This document shows, one piece after another, positions 43,568-53,131 of a stretch of 64,000 bases of DNA. Origin of the DNA: Allorhizobium sonneratiae (lineage in GTDB: Bacteria > Pseudomonadota > Alphaproteobacteria > Rhizobiales > Rhizobiaceae); assembly GCF_023700755.1 (NCBI RefSeq), contig NZ_JAMKOJ010000009.1, positions 124,001 to 188,000 on the forward strand, given 5' to 3'. The number at the start of each line of letters is the position of its first letter. Positions within the stretch are counted from its first letter, which is position 1. Below the pieces are notes generated by a model. The model was not told the DNA's origin and did no database searches. It was given only the letters and a program-made list of their open reading frames with translations. A program made the position numbers and the translations under genes.

Positions 43568-44470
43568 TCAAAACGTCGGAGCAACACGACCGTTTGCGCG
43601 ATAGGCCGCGATCACGGTGTTCGCCATCAGCATCGCGATCGTCATCGGGCCGACACCGCCCGGAACGGGCGTGATCACTCCGGCGACTTCCGCCACATCC
43701 GCAAAGGCGACATCGCCCACGAGACGGGACTTGCCCTCACCCTTATCCGGTGCCGACACACGGTTGATGCCGACATCGATGACCGTGGCACCGGGCTTGA
43801 CCCAATCGGCCTTGACCATCTGCGGACGGCCGACGGCCGCCACGAGGATATCGGCGTTGCGGCAGACGGACGGCAGGTCCTTCGTCCGCGAATGGGCCGT
43901 GGTCACCGTTGCATTCGCAGCCAGCAGCAGAGCCGACATCGGCTTGCCGAACAGATTGGACCGACCGATGACAACCGCGTTCAGGCCGGACAGGTCCTCA
44001 CCATGGGTGCGCCGGACGAAAACCATCGCGCCCGCCGGGGTACACGAGATGAGCCCGCCATTGAGATCGCCCGTCGCCACCTTGCCGGCATTGACGACAT
44101 GCAGCCCATCCACGTCCTTCTCGGGCAGGATGGACTGAATGATGGGGTCGGCATCGAGGTGTTTCGGCAGCGGCAACTGTACGAGAATACCGTGAATGGA
44201 GGTGTTGGTATTCAAGGAGCGGATAAGGCTTGCCAGCTCCTCCTGCGTCGTCTCCTGCGGCAAGCTGTGCTGCACGGAGTTGAAACCGCACTCTTTTGCC
44301 ATCCTGCTCTTTGCGCCGACATAGGTGTGGCTGGCAGGGTCGTCACCGACGATGACGACCGCAATGCCGGGCTTGACGCCGGCATCGGCCTCAAGGCTGG
44401 CCGCGGCGGACTTGACTGCCTCGATAACGGAGGCCGCGACGAGCTTCCCGTCTATGATGTTCGCGGTCAT
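43568..44470 (-). CDS. folD: Methylene-THF dehydrogenase / methenyl-THF cyclohydrolase FolD
   Basis: 300 residues with the bifunctional-site YxxxK (Y50-K54, [13 protein letters not shown]), [18 protein letters not shown] and the NADP-loop [10 protein letters not shown]. The end [15 protein letters not shown] is typical. It oxidises 5,10-methylene-THF to 10-formyl-THF. Its place three nucleotides after purU, inside a demethylation operon, marks it as a dedicated copy for methyl-group disposal rather than the housekeeping one. Confidence 0.95.
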   Translation of the reverse strand: MTANIIDGKLVAASVIEAVKSAAASLEADAGVKPGIAVVIVGDDPASHTYVGAKSRMAKECGFNSVQHSLPQETTQEELASLIRSLNTNTSIHGILVQLPLPKHLDADPIIQSILPEKDVDGLHVVNAGKVATGDLNGGLISCTPAGAMVFVRRTHGEDLSGLNAVVIGRSNLFGKPMSALLLAANATVTTAHSRTKDLPSVCRNADILVAAVGRPQMVKADWVKPGATVIDVGINRVSAPDKGEGKSRLVGDVAFADVAEVAGVITPVPGGVGPMTIAMLMANTVIAAYRANGRVAPTF

Positions 44471-44473
44471 GTC

Positions 44474-45358
44474 TTAGCCCATTCGCTCGGATTTGTAGGA
44501 GCCGGGGCTCGGCGGGAACACGATGGTCTTGTTGCCGTTGAGGAAGGTGCGGTGATGAATGTGGGCATGCACAGCGCGCGCAAGAACCTGGCTCTCCACG
44601 TCGCGACCGATCGAAACGTAATCGTCCGCCGATTGCGCATGGGTGATCCGCGCCACATCCTGTTCGATGATCGGACCTTCATCAAGTTCGGCGGTCACGT
44701 AATGCGCCGTCGCACCGATCAGCTTCACACCACGCTGGTAAGCCTGCTTGTAGGGATTGGCGCCCTTGAAGCTCGGCAGGAACGAGTGATGGATGTTGAT
44801 GATCTTGCCGGACATCTTCTGGCACATCTGATCCGACAGGATCTGCATGTAGCGCGCAAGAACGACAAGTTCGGTCCCCGTCTGCTCGACGACCTCCATG
44901 ATCCGCGCCTCGGCCTCCGGCTTGTTCGCCTTGGTAACGGGAATATGGTGGAAGGGAATGTCATGATTGACCACGACCTTCTGGTAGTCGAAGTGATTGG
45001 AGATCACGGCGACGATATCGATCGGCAGGGCGCCGATCTTCCAGCGATAGAGCAGGTCGTTGAGGCAATGGCCGAAGCGCGAGACCATGAGCAGGACCTT
45101 CATCCGCTCGTCGCTATCGTGGAAACGATAGGTCATGTCGAATGGCTTGGCCACAGGGGCAAACCCCTCAATGATGTCTTTGCCGGCGACCCCTTCCTGC
45201 GAAAGGAAGGTCAGCCGCATGAAAAAGAGGCCCGTCTCAAGATCGTCGAACTGCGACGAGTCGACGATGTTGCACCCGAGTTCGGCCAGATAGGTCGTGA
45301 TCGCCGCGACGATTCCGCGCTGCGACTTGCATGTGATGGTCAGGACATGGGATTTCAT
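44474..45358 (-). CDS. purU: Formyltetrahydrofolate deformylase PurU
   Basis: 294 residues from ATG 45358: N-terminal ACT domain (VLTITCKSQRGIVAAITTYL) and a formyltransferase-fold hydrolase with NIHHSFLPSFKGANPYKQA and the catalytic Asp of AELDEGPIIEQDV. It hydrolyses 10-formyl-THF to formate and THF, regenerating free THF. Partner of FolD in clearing C1 units from oxidative demethylation. Confidence 0.94.
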   Translation of the reverse strand: MKSHVLTITCKSQRGIVAAITTYLAELGCNIVDSSQFDDLETGLFFMRLTFLSQEGVAGKDIIEGFAPVAKPFDMTYRFHDSDERMKVLLMVSRFGHCLNDLLYRWKIGALPIDIVAVISNHFDYQKVVVNHDIPFHHIPVTKANKPEAEARIMEVVEQTGTELVVLARYMQILSDQMCQKMSGKIINIHHSFLPSFKGANPYKQAYQRGVKLIGATAHYVTAELDEGPIIEQDVARITHAQSADDYVSIGRDVESQVLARAVHAHIHHRTFLNGNKTIVFPPSPGSYKSERMG

Positions 45359-45405
45359 TGCGTGTCTCTCGATTGAAGCTGCGGGGAACTTGCGCGGCCT
45401 GATGA

Positions 45406-46338
45406 TCACAACGCCTTCTCGAGATCGGGCAATGCTTCAAAAAGATCAGCCACGAGGCCGTAATCCGCCACCTGGAAGATCGGCGCATCCTCGTCCTTGT
45501 TGATGGCAACGATGACCTTCGAGTCCTTCATGCCCGCCAGATGCTGGATAGCTCCGGAAATCCCGCATGCGATGTAGAGCTGTGGCGCAACCACCTTGCC
45601 TGTCTGACCGACCTGCCATTCGTTGGGGGCATAGCCGGCATCGACGGCTGCACGCGAAGCGCCCACGGCAGCACCAAGCTTGTCGGCAACGGGAAGGATG
45701 ACCTCCTGAAACTTTTCCGACGAACCGAGCGCCCGACCGCCGGAAATGACGATCCTGGCGGAGGTAAGATCCGGACGTTCGTTGGAGGAAAGCGCCTCGG
45801 AAACAAAGGTCGAGATCGAGGAAGGAAAGGCTGCCGTCGAGACAGGCTCGACGACAGCAGCAGCGCCTTGGGAGGCAGGAGAAAATGCCGCCGTGCGGAC
45901 GGTGATGACCTTCCTGGCGTCCGTGGACTGGACCGTCTGGATGGCATTACCGGCATAGATGGGACGCTTGAACGTATCGGGGGAAACGACTTCAATGATT
46001 TCCGATACCTGTGCGACGTCGAGCATGGCGGCCACGCGCGGCATCACATTCTTGCCGACCGAAGTGGCGGCCGACACAATCGCGTCATAGGACCCGGCCA
46101 GTGAGACGACGAGGTCTGCCAGCGACTCGGCCAGGCTACCGGTGAAACAAGCGTCGTCGGCGAGCAACACCTTCGAGACGCCGGAGAGCCGGGCTGCCTG
46201 GTCGGCGGCGGCCCTTGCGCCCACGCCTGCAACGAGGACGTGAACATCCGAGCCGACCTGCAGGGCTGCGGTCAAAGCCTTGGCGGTCTGGTCGGACACG
46301 GTTTCGTTATCGTGATCTGCCAAAAGAAGAATGGCCAT
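45406..46338 (-). CDS. etfA: Electron transfer flavoprotein alpha subunit
   Basis: 310 residues with the FAD-binding C-terminal half: [55 protein letters not shown] and the end [17 protein letters not shown]. It takes electrons from the flavoprotein dehydrogenase upstream and passes them to ETF-quinone oxidoreductase. Located between etfB and purU. Confidence 0.95.
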   Translation of the reverse strand: MAILLLADHDNETVSDQTAKALTAALQVGSDVHVLVAGVGARAAADQAARLSGVSKVLLADDACFTGSLAESLADLVVSLAGSYDAIVSAATSVGKNVMPRVAAMLDVAQVSEIIEVVSPDTFKRPIYAGNAIQTVQSTDARKVITVRTAAFSPASQGAAAVVEPVSTAAFPSSISTFVSEALSSNERPDLTSARIVISGGRALGSSEKFQEVILPVADKLGAAVGASRAAVDAGYAPNEWQVGQTGKVVAPQLYIACGISGAIQHLAGMKDSKVIVAINKDEDAPIFQVADYGLVADLFEALPDLEKAL

Positions 46339-46360
46339 GTCTTAATCTCCTCGAACTTCC

Positions 46361-47110
46361 TTACAGAACGCCGGCTTCGGTCTTCAGCTTTTCGACCAGC
46401 TCGGCGACGCTCTTGACCTTGATGCCAGCCTTGCGGCCACCCGGCTCTTCCGTTTTCAGGACTTTGAGGCGTGGGGTGAGGTCAACGTTGAAGTCCGACT
46501 GGGATTTCTTCTCCAGCGGCTTCTTCTTGGCTTTCATGATATTCGGCAGCGAGGCATAACGCGGCTCGTTGAGACGCAGATCGGTGGTGACGACGGCGGG
46601 AAGCTTGACCTCGATCGACTGAAGGCCGCCATCCACTTCACGGCTAACCTTCAGAATATCCCCGTCGAGCTCGATTTTCGAGGCGAAGGTCGCCTGCGCG
46701 GCGCCCATCAGAGCGGCCAGCATCTGGCCTGTCTGGTTCGAGTCGTCGTCGATGGCCTGTTTCCCGACGATAACAAGACCGGGCTTCTCGATGTCGGCCA
46801 CAGCCTTGAGCATCTTCGCCACTGCGAGCGGCTCAACGACCCCGTCTGTCTCGATGAGAATGGCGCGGTCCGCCCCCATGGCGAGAGCCGTGCGGAGCGT
46901 CTCCTCGGCCTTTGCAGGCCCGATGGACACGACGATGATCTCTTCAGCCTTTCCGGCTTCCTTCAGGCGAACGGCCGCTTCGACGGAGATTTCGTCGAAG
47001 GGGTTCATCGACATCTGCACGTTCGCAAGATCGACACCAGAACCGTCGGCATTCACGCGGATCTTCACGTTGTAATCAACGACGCGCTTTACAGGCACAA
47101 GAATTTTCAA
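46361..47110 (-). CDS. etfB: Electron transfer flavoprotein beta subunit
   Basis: 249 residues, the normal EtfB length, from a TTG at 47110 preceded by AAGGATG. No ATG gives [18 protein letters not shown], so TTG is favoured over the frame extension to 47173. AMP-site and family motifs: DANQ-like [16 protein letters not shown], and the C-terminal KKKPLEKKS. Confidence 0.93.
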   Translation of the reverse strand: MKILVPVKRVVDYNVKIRVNADGSGVDLANVQMSMNPFDEISVEAAVRLKEAGKAEEIIVVSIGPAKAEETLRTALAMGADRAILIETDGVVEPLAVAKMLKAVADIEKPGLVIVGKQAIDDDSNQTGQMLAALMGAAQATFASKIELDGDILKVSREVDGGLQSIEVKLPAVVTTDLRLNEPRYASLPNIMKAKKKPLEKKSQSDFNVDLTPRLKVLKTEEPGGRKAGIKVKSVAELVEKLKTEAGVL

Positions 47111-47182
47111 TGGAGCATCCTTCCAAGATATCGGATCGCAGGGGTCACGGCGCACTCGCGAGCGCCGTGACACTCTTGAGGT

Positions 47183-49633
47183 TTACGACAGCATCTTCTT
47201 GTTTTCCGGGTCGTAGAAGCCGCGCTTGCTCACGGTCGCGCTGACTGCCTTGCCCTCGACAAGAACCTGGAATTCGGTTTCGTTGACATAAGCGTTGTCG
47301 ATCGGCCCGTTCTGGAAATCGAGCAGGCCAAGAGCCGTTGCCTTGCCAAATTCGTAGCTGAAAGAGGCGCTGGTGATCTGGCCGACAACCTTGCCGTTAT
47401 GGAGCACCGGCTCCCGCCCGAACAGCAGCGGCTCCGGATCATGAAGCATGATCGCGTAGAGATACGGGCCCTTCGCTTCAGCCTTGCGCGCGATGTAGGC
47501 GTCGCGGCCGATGAAGGGGATTTCCTTCTTGGTCTTGCAGAGGAAATCCACTCCGAGCTGATGGGGTGATTCCATGTAAGCCATATCCGTGCCCCAATGA
47601 AGATAGCCCTTGTCGATGCGAAGGGCGTTCAGAGCCTCTGTGCCCAGCAGCTTGATGCCGTATTTCGACTGAAGCGTCATGATCGTCTCGAACACATGCT
47701 CGGCGACATCCGGCGACATGTAGATTTCGTAGCCGAGCTCGCCGCTGTACGAGAGGCGCTGGATCCACATTTGCGCATATCCGATGCGGATCGTCTTGCC
47801 CGAGTTGAAGGGGAAGGCCTCGTTGGAGAGATCCGCACCCGACAGTTCCGACAGCAGCGCCCGGGACTTGGGACCCATGATCGACAGCGCGGCCGACGCC
47901 GTGGTCACATCGCGTACGCGCACATCCTCGCCCGGACGGATATGGCTCTGCATCCGGTTGAGGTCGCGACGGCGACGGCCGGTCGAGCTGGTGACGATGA
48001 AGCGCTCAGCCGACATGCGCGCAACGGTCATGTCGCTTTCCACCCCACCCTGCTCGTTCAGCATGAGGGTATAGATGAGCCTGCCCGGCGCGATGGCCAT
48101 GTTGTTCGTGCACAGACGTTGAAGGAATGCTTCGGCATCCTTGCCTTCGACCTCGGTCTTGCCCATGGGCGAATAGTCGATGATGGCGACAGCCTCGCGC
48201 GCAGCCTTCTGCTCGGCGAGCGAATATTCGAGGTTCTTCGTCTTTCCGAACGAGTGTTCCGGCACCGGCTCGGAACCCGCCGGTCCGTACCATGCCGGAC
48301 GTTCCCAGCCGAGTGCCTCGCCGAAATAGGCACCCTGCGCCTTGAGCGCGTGATGCAGCGGCGTTCGGCGGATGTTTCTGGCGGTATGCCGCTGCTGGCC
48401 GGGATAATGCAGGGCGTAGGAAAGCGCCAGAGTTTCCGGCGCCCGCTGCTGCAGGTAGAGATCGCCGGACTGGAAAGCCTCCATGCGGGCTGGATCGACA
48501 GCGCTCAGATCGCGCATCGGATGGCCGTTGATGATCCATTCGGCAAGCGCGCGGCCTGCACCTGCGCCGCACTGAATCCCTGTGGAGTTCACACCCGCCA
48601 GAATGAAGTAGCCCTTGATATGCGGCGCTTCGCCGATGGTTGCGCGGCCGTCATGCGTGAAGCTTTCCGGACCGTTGAAGAAGGTGCGGATACCGACCGT
48701 CTGCAGCACCGGCACGCGCTCCAGCGCTTCTTCCATCACGTCCATGACGTGTTCTTCCACGAAGGGGAGCGAATCGAAGCTGAAGTTTTCCGGAATGCCG
48801 TTTTCGCCGTAAGGCACGACGATGCGGTGACCGAAGCCGACGAGCAGCTTGCCGGCATCTTCCTTGAAATAGGTCGCGTCGTCATAGGAGCGCAGAACGG
48901 GGAGGTTCTTCGGCAGGTCCGGGATCGCTTCCGTAACGAGATAATAATGCGCGCATGCGTGCAGCGGAATTTCCACATTGTTGCGCCGGCCGAGTTCGCG
49001 CGCCCACATTCCCGACGTGTTGACGACGAACTCGCAACGGATTTCGCCCTTGTCGGTGCGAACGCCCTTCACCTGACCGCCCTCGATGATGATCTCTTCG
49101 ACCTTGGTGTTTTCGAAGATCTTCACGCCGCGCCCGCGCGCGCCCTTGGCAAGCGCATTGGTCAGGTCCACGGGATTGATCGAGCCGTTGCTCGGGATCC
49201 AGGTACCGCCGACGATGCCGTCAAGGCTGACAAGCGGGTAGCGCTCCTGAATTTCGTCGAAGCCGATTTCGTAGGCCTCAATATTGAAAAGTCTGGCGTA
49301 GTCGACCTGACGGCGCAGTTGGCGCATACGGTCCGGATGACGGGCGACGGTCACGGAACCGGTCTGGCGGAACCCTGTGGTCTGACCGGTTTCGCGCTCC
49401 AGTTCCTCGATGATTTCCGTGCCGTAGGAGGCAAATTCCGTGGACAGCGTATCGCCGCGCAGGCGGCCAACGAGGCCCGCAGCATGCCATGTCGTGCCGC
49501 TCGTCAGCTGCTTGCGTTCAAGCAGAACCACATCGGTCCAACCCTCTTTGGCAAGGTGATATGCCACAGAGCAGCCATGCACGCCGCCCCCGATAATGAC
49601 CACTTGCGCCTGTGCAGGAATTTCGTTCGCCAT
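47183..49633 (-). CDS. FAD-dependent dimethylglycine/sarcosine dehydrogenase-like protein with GcvT domain
   Basis: 816 residues from ATG 49633, with AGGGAAG. The N-terminal DAO-type FAD domain (VVIIGGGVHGCSVAYHLAKE, GTTWHAAGLVG) carries the conserved H of TWHAAG for covalent flavin. The C-terminal folate-binding GcvT domain (about 430-816, e.g. SGELGYEIYMSPDVAEHVFE) passes the methyl carbon to THF as 5,10-methylene-THF. Dedicated ETF, FolD and PurU genes follow, fitting oxidative N-demethylation. Dimethylglycine is the family favourite; sarcosine or another N-methylamino acid is possible. Confidence 0.88.
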   Translation of the reverse strand: MANEIPAQAQVVIIGGGVHGCSVAYHLAKEGWTDVVLLERKQLTSGTTWHAAGLVGRLRGDTLSTEFASYGTEIIEELERETGQTTGFRQTGSVTVARHPDRMRQLRRQVDYARLFNIEAYEIGFDEIQERYPLVSLDGIVGGTWIPSNGSINPVDLTNALAKGARGRGVKIFENTKVEEIIIEGGQVKGVRTDKGEIRCEFVVNTSGMWARELGRRNNVEIPLHACAHYYLVTEAIPDLPKNLPVLRSYDDATYFKEDAGKLLVGFGHRIVVPYGENGIPENFSFDSLPFVEEHVMDVMEEALERVPVLQTVGIRTFFNGPESFTHDGRATIGEAPHIKGYFILAGVNSTGIQCGAGAGRALAEWIINGHPMRDLSAVDPARMEAFQSGDLYLQQRAPETLALSYALHYPGQQRHTARNIRRTPLHHALKAQGAYFGEALGWERPAWYGPAGSEPVPEHSFGKTKNLEYSLAEQKAAREAVAIIDYSPMGKTEVEGKDAEAFLQRLCTNNMAIAPGRLIYTLMLNEQGGVESDMTVARMSAERFIVTSSTGRRRRDLNRMQSHIRPGEDVRVRDVTTASAALSIMGPKSRALLSELSGADLSNEAFPFNSGKTIRIGYAQMWIQRLSYSGELGYEIYMSPDVAEHVFETIMTLQSKYGIKLLGTEALNALRIDKGYLHWGTDMAYMESPHQLGVDFLCKTKKEIPFIGRDAYIARKAEAKGPYLYAIMLHDPEPLLFGREPVLHNGKVVGQITSASFSYEFGKATALGLLDFQNGPIDNAYVNETEFQVLVEGKAVSATVSKRGFYDPENKKMLS

Positions 49634-49941
49634 TGTCTTCCCTTTTGACAGCAGGGACACAGAACATCGGCTCGGCCCGCGAGTGGCCGATTCATGACAC
49701 CGATGACTTCCCCTCATTTTCGACAATCGAGCTCATTTTTGAACTCGTAGTTCGTTTATTGACTATGAATTCAGTTTATGACATAAATTTCAAACCATGT
49801 AAACGGCTATCGCTTGATCTCGCAGAATGAGAGTATGGCGATGGCGCGTTACGACGGGAGAGCGATGGTTTTTTGGGGAAATTGGACGCAAAGCTGTCGC
49901 TGATTATTCGCATCAAAGAAAAACAATGGGAACACGAAGCA
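49634..49941. other. Divergent intergenic region, demethylation operon versus kinase
   Basis: 308 non-coding AT-rich bases. It holds the perfect small palindrome GAACTCGTAGTTC at 49741-49753 and several TTTATTGAC/TTTATGAC blocks that could serve as promoters. A TTG-started extension of the kinase frame into this region (to 49873) looks spurious. Confidence 0.55.
49741..49753. promoter_or_regulatory. Candidate operator, divergent amine promoter
   Basis: GAACT-CGT-AGTTC is a perfect 5-bp inverted repeat, continued by GTTTATTGAC. A related TGAAC...AGTT...ATTGAC arrangement occurs upstream of the TetR gene near 50961, suggesting a common regulator. The evidence is weak. Confidence 0.35.
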
Positions 49942-50892
49942 ATGTCCACGAACGGTCATATTCAAGAGATTTCAGCTTTTTCCGATCGCGTCGGTAGCGC
50001 GATTTCAAAGGTGCCCGGCTGGGATGACGGCAAGGCCACCTGGAGCTGGATCTCAGGCGGCGGCGCCCACAAGAACTTCATCATCACGAATAGCAGCAAT
50101 CAGCAGGCGGTCCTCAAGCTTTGGAATTGCGACTGGGAAGGTCTTGGCGTCATTCCTCCAAGCGCCGTACCGCTTCTCAACACGGTCGAGGCAGGCAAAT
50201 CCGGCATAGGCGCGCCTGTGATCGCGATCGTCAATGATCCTCTTTGCATCATGCTTGAGTTTATTCCCGGCACGCCGGTGGATGTGAAGGACCCGGAGAT
50301 CCTTCAACTGGTCGGCAAGCGCGCGAGAGACCTTCACGACAGCGGAATGTGCTTCAAGCGCGATTTTAATCCCTTCGCAGAGGCCCGGATCATCCTCGCA
50401 TCCGCCGAACGGAAAGGCGCAGACCTGCCGGATGATTACAAGGAAGTTCGCAAGACGATTGATCGCATCGAAAAGGCGCTGGACCTGCGGCCACGCGACT
50501 TCGTTCCGAGCCATAACGACCTCTACAGCGCCAATATCCTGCGACAGGCCGATGGCACGATCCGCTTCATCGATTACGATCTTTCGGGCAATAGCGACCG
50601 TTGCTACGACCTCGGTCTGATCTCGACATTTGAGGGTCTCGATACCGAGCAGGCCGACAAGCTGATCGAATCCTATTTTGGCGCCTTCGATCGCCAGCAG
50701 AGAGCCCGAATGGAACTCCTGTCGATTGCCGCCGATCATCATCAGCTCTCACTCTTCGCCGTTGCACTGGCTGCAGCCGACATGAACGACGACTACGATT
50801 ACACCGGGTTCATGAGGGACACCTGGGGTCGCATTCAAAGACGCATCGACAGTCAAGCCTTCGGTGGTTTCCTCGCGCAAGTGGAAAACTAG
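49942..50892 (+). CDS. Choline/ethanolamine kinase-family phosphotransferase
   Basis: 316 residues from ATG 49942. Kinase-fold motifs: a glycine-rich SGGGAHKNFIIT loop, ATP Lys in AVLKLWN, catalytic loop HND at 191-193 with N198 (PSHNDLYSANIL), and metal Asp in FIDYDLSGNSDRCYDLG, which resembles choline/ethanolamine kinases. It should phosphorylate an amino alcohol. The downstream phospho-lyase acts on phosphoethanolamine-type substrates, making ethanolamine the leading candidate. Hydroxylysine kinase is the main alternative. Confidence 0.8.
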   Translation: MSTNGHIQEISAFSDRVGSAISKVPGWDDGKATWSWISGGGAHKNFIITNSSNQQAVLKLWNCDWEGLGVIPPSAVPLLNTVEAGKSGIGAPVIAIVNDPLCIMLEFIPGTPVDVKDPEILQLVGKRARDLHDSGMCFKRDFNPFAEARIILASAERKGADLPDDYKEVRKTIDRIEKALDLRPRDFVPSHNDLYSANILRQADGTIRFIDYDLSGNSDRCYDLGLISTFEGLDTEQADKLIESYFGAFDRQQRARMELLSIAADHHQLSLFAVALAAADMNDDYDYTGFMRDTWGRIQRRIDSQAFGGFLAQVEN

Positions 50893-50926
50893 ACGGATTA
50901 ACGCACTCGCAATCGCGATAAGTGTG

Positions 50927-50965
50927 GTTCATATTTGAATCTCTTGGGCAGATTTTTATATGAAC
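50927..50965. promoter_or_regulatory. 8-bp inverted repeat upstream of the TetR gene
   Basis: GTTCATAT and ATATGAAC, 23 bp apart, flank an AT-rich stretch 55-95 nt before the TetR start. They are possible paired half-sites for autoregulation. Confidence 0.35.
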
Positions 50966-51020
50966 GTACAGTTATTGACGATTTGTATGGTTCGGTTCGA
51001 ATTCCAAAAGGAGTGCATCC

Positions 51021-51641
51021 ATGGCTAAAGCTGCAGAACGACTTTCTCTTCGGGAGAGGAACAAGCTTCGAACGAGGCAGGAGATTCTGGATGCAACGCT
51101 GGAGGTTTTCAATACGGACGGATTCGCGGGGACCTCGATAGACAAGATCGCGGAAATTGGCGGTATCTCGAAAGGCACTGTGTATGTGTATTTCCCAGAC
51201 GGTCTGAACGATATCTATCGGGACATTTACGCAGACATAACCGATCGGCTGCTGCGGACGACCAGGGAGCTCCGGGCCAGGAACCCAGAACCCTCAGAGC
51301 GCATATTGGCAATGGCCGAGGCACTGCTGAAGCTCTCGCAGGTGCAGACCTACGGGCGGTTTTACAGTGTCCTCAGCCCCGAGCTGCGGCCGGTTCTGGC
51401 ACCCGTTGTGGGGCTTGCGTCAAAGGAGTTTATCGTCCTGATCGCGTCCGACCTGAAGGAAATGCTGGAGACCCCGGCCAACGAGGAACAGCGTATTGCG
51501 CTGGCCGAGTTGATCGTGGGCTCCATGCGGGAAGCGGCAAGAATCGTCAGCGAAGACCCGGACAGAAAAGAAATGCTCGTTACCGCGCTGCGAAAAATAG
51601 TCTTTTCTCTCGCGGCGGAGAAAATTTCGGAAAGGCTGTAG
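51021..51641 (+). CDS. TetR-family transcriptional regulator
   Basis: 206 residues, ATG with AAAGGAG. N-terminal HTH (RQEILDATLEVFNTDGFAGT, then ISKGTVYVYFPDGLNDIY) and a C-terminal domain with TetR_C features. It lies between the kinase and the aldehyde dehydrogenase genes and probably controls this set and perhaps the divergent demethylation operon. Confidence 0.9.
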   Translation: MAKAAERLSLRERNKLRTRQEILDATLEVFNTDGFAGTSIDKIAEIGGISKGTVYVYFPDGLNDIYRDIYADITDRLLRTTRELRARNPEPSERILAMAEALLKLSQVQTYGRFYSVLSPELRPVLAPVVGLASKEFIVLIASDLKEMLETPANEEQRIALAELIVGSMREAARIVSEDPDRKEMLVTALRKIVFSLAAEKISERL

Positions 51642-51694
51642 CCGAAGACGTGCATCCCGCATGGCCGCAGCGACTTTATTGAAGGAAGACGACC

Positions 51695-53104
51695 TTGAAG
51701 ACCTATTCCTTGATAATCGGCGGCATGACCGTCCCAACATATACCCATATGGAGGTGCGGAACCCGGCATCCGGCGGCATTGTCGGCATGGCCCCCAAGG
51801 CAACGCACGAGCATCTGGATCTGGCGGTCAGGACAGCTGAAAAGGCATTCGAGGCCTGGAGCATCCTGTCCAGCGAGCAACGCGCCGATGCCTGCCATGC
51901 GGTCGCCCAGAAGATCGAGGACAATGCAGAGGATCTGGCACAGCTCATCACCCGCGAACAGGGAAAGCCGCTGAACGGCAACGGGTCGCGTTGGGAGATC
52001 GGTGGTGCGATTGCATGGGCCCGCCACACCGCCAGCCTGGATATGCCGATCGAGGTTCTCCAGGACAATAACGACGGCAAGGTCGAGCTTTTGCGCAAGC
52101 CGCTCGGTGTGGTGGGATCGATCACACCCTGGAACTATCCCGTGATGATCGCCATCTGGCATATCCTGCCGGCGATACGGACAGGCAACACGGTTGTGAT
52201 CAAACCGTCGCCCTTCACGCCTCTCTCGACGATCCGGCTGGTCGAATTGATGAATGAGGTGCTTCCACCGGGTGTGGTCAATTGCGTGACAGGCGAAGAT
52301 TTTCTAGGCGCTGCCATGTCCTCTCACAAGTCGATCCGAAAGATCGTGTTTACCGGGTCCTGCGCCACGGGCCAGAACATCATGAAGACTGCCGCCAGGA
52401 CCATGAAGCGCCTCACGCTGGAAATGGGCGGCAACGATGCGGGTATCGTTCTGCCGGACGTGATCCCGGAGCAGATTGTCGAGAACCTGTTCTGGGGTGC
52501 ATTCCTGAACGGCGGACAGACTTGCGCGGCCTTGAAGCGTCTCTATGTCCACGAAACCGTCTACGAGGACGTCTGCACCAAGCTGGCCGACTACGCGAAG
52601 CGGATTCAGGTTGGCGACGGCCTGCTGGAAGACAACCTTCTGGGCCCCGTGCAGAACAAGAAGCAGCTCGACAAGGTTGTCGAGCTGGTCGAGCAGGCGA
52701 AGCGCGACGGCGGCAGGGTCCTGATCGGCGGCAAAAGCGAGCACAAGGGCCCAGGTTACTTCTATCCCGTCACCCTGGTTGCCGATCTGAAGAACGGCTC
52801 GCGCCTCGTGGACGAAGAGCAGTTCGGCCCGGTTCTGCCTATCATCAAGTATAGCGATCTCGATGAAGCGATCGCTTTGGCAAATGATAACCCGAACGGG
52901 CTGGGCGGTTCTGTCTGGACGCGTGACCTGAAGAAGGGGGCCGAAATTGCCTCGCGGATGGAATGCGGGTCCGTCTGGATCAACAAACATGGCGCGATAC
53001 AGCCCAATGCACCCTTCGGCGGCACGAATACCTCCGGTTTCGGCGTTGAATTCGCAACCGAGGGCTTGAAGGAATTCACCGACATTCAAGTCATTTTTTC
53101 ATAA
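51695..53104 (+). CDS. NAD(P)-dependent aldehyde dehydrogenase, paralogue 3
   Basis: 469 residues from a TTG start with GGAAG at good spacing; MKTYSLIIGG is the natural N-terminus by alignment to the two paralogues. [27 protein letters not shown] and NGGQTCAALKR (Cys about 278) are intact. It is the most divergent of the three paralogues. The next gene (28 nt downstream) releases an aldehyde, acetaldehyde if the substrate is phosphoethanolamine, which this enzyme would oxidise. Confidence 0.88.
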   Translation: MKTYSLIIGGMTVPTYTHMEVRNPASGGIVGMAPKATHEHLDLAVRTAEKAFEAWSILSSEQRADACHAVAQKIEDNAEDLAQLITREQGKPLNGNGSRWEIGGAIAWARHTASLDMPIEVLQDNNDGKVELLRKPLGVVGSITPWNYPVMIAIWHILPAIRTGNTVVIKPSPFTPLSTIRLVELMNEVLPPGVVNCVTGEDFLGAAMSSHKSIRKIVFTGSCATGQNIMKTAARTMKRLTLEMGGNDAGIVLPDVIPEQIVENLFWGAFLNGGQTCAALKRLYVHETVYEDVCTKLADYAKRIQVGDGLLEDNLLGPVQNKKQLDKVVELVEQAKRDGGRVLIGGKSEHKGPGYFYPVTLVADLKNGSRLVDEEQFGPVLPIIKYSDLDEAIALANDNPNGLGGSVWTRDLKKGAEIASRMECGSVWINKHGAIQPNAPFGGTNTSGFGVEFATEGLKEFTDIQVIFS

Positions 53105-53131
53105 CCAGCCTGTCCTTGCTGAGGTCAAACA

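Noticed and set aside
43475..45376. 633-codon plus-strand frame opposite folD and purU
   Set aside because: Spans two well-supported genes on the other strand and has no family resemblance.
47597..49648. 683-codon plus-strand frame opposite the dimethylglycine-dehydrogenase-like gene
   Set aside because: Antisense shadow typical of high-GC DNA; no ribosome site and no domain.
49873..49941. TTG-started N-terminal extension of the kinase gene
   Set aside because: The extension lacks a ribosome site and family similarity; ATG 49942 fits the kinase fold.
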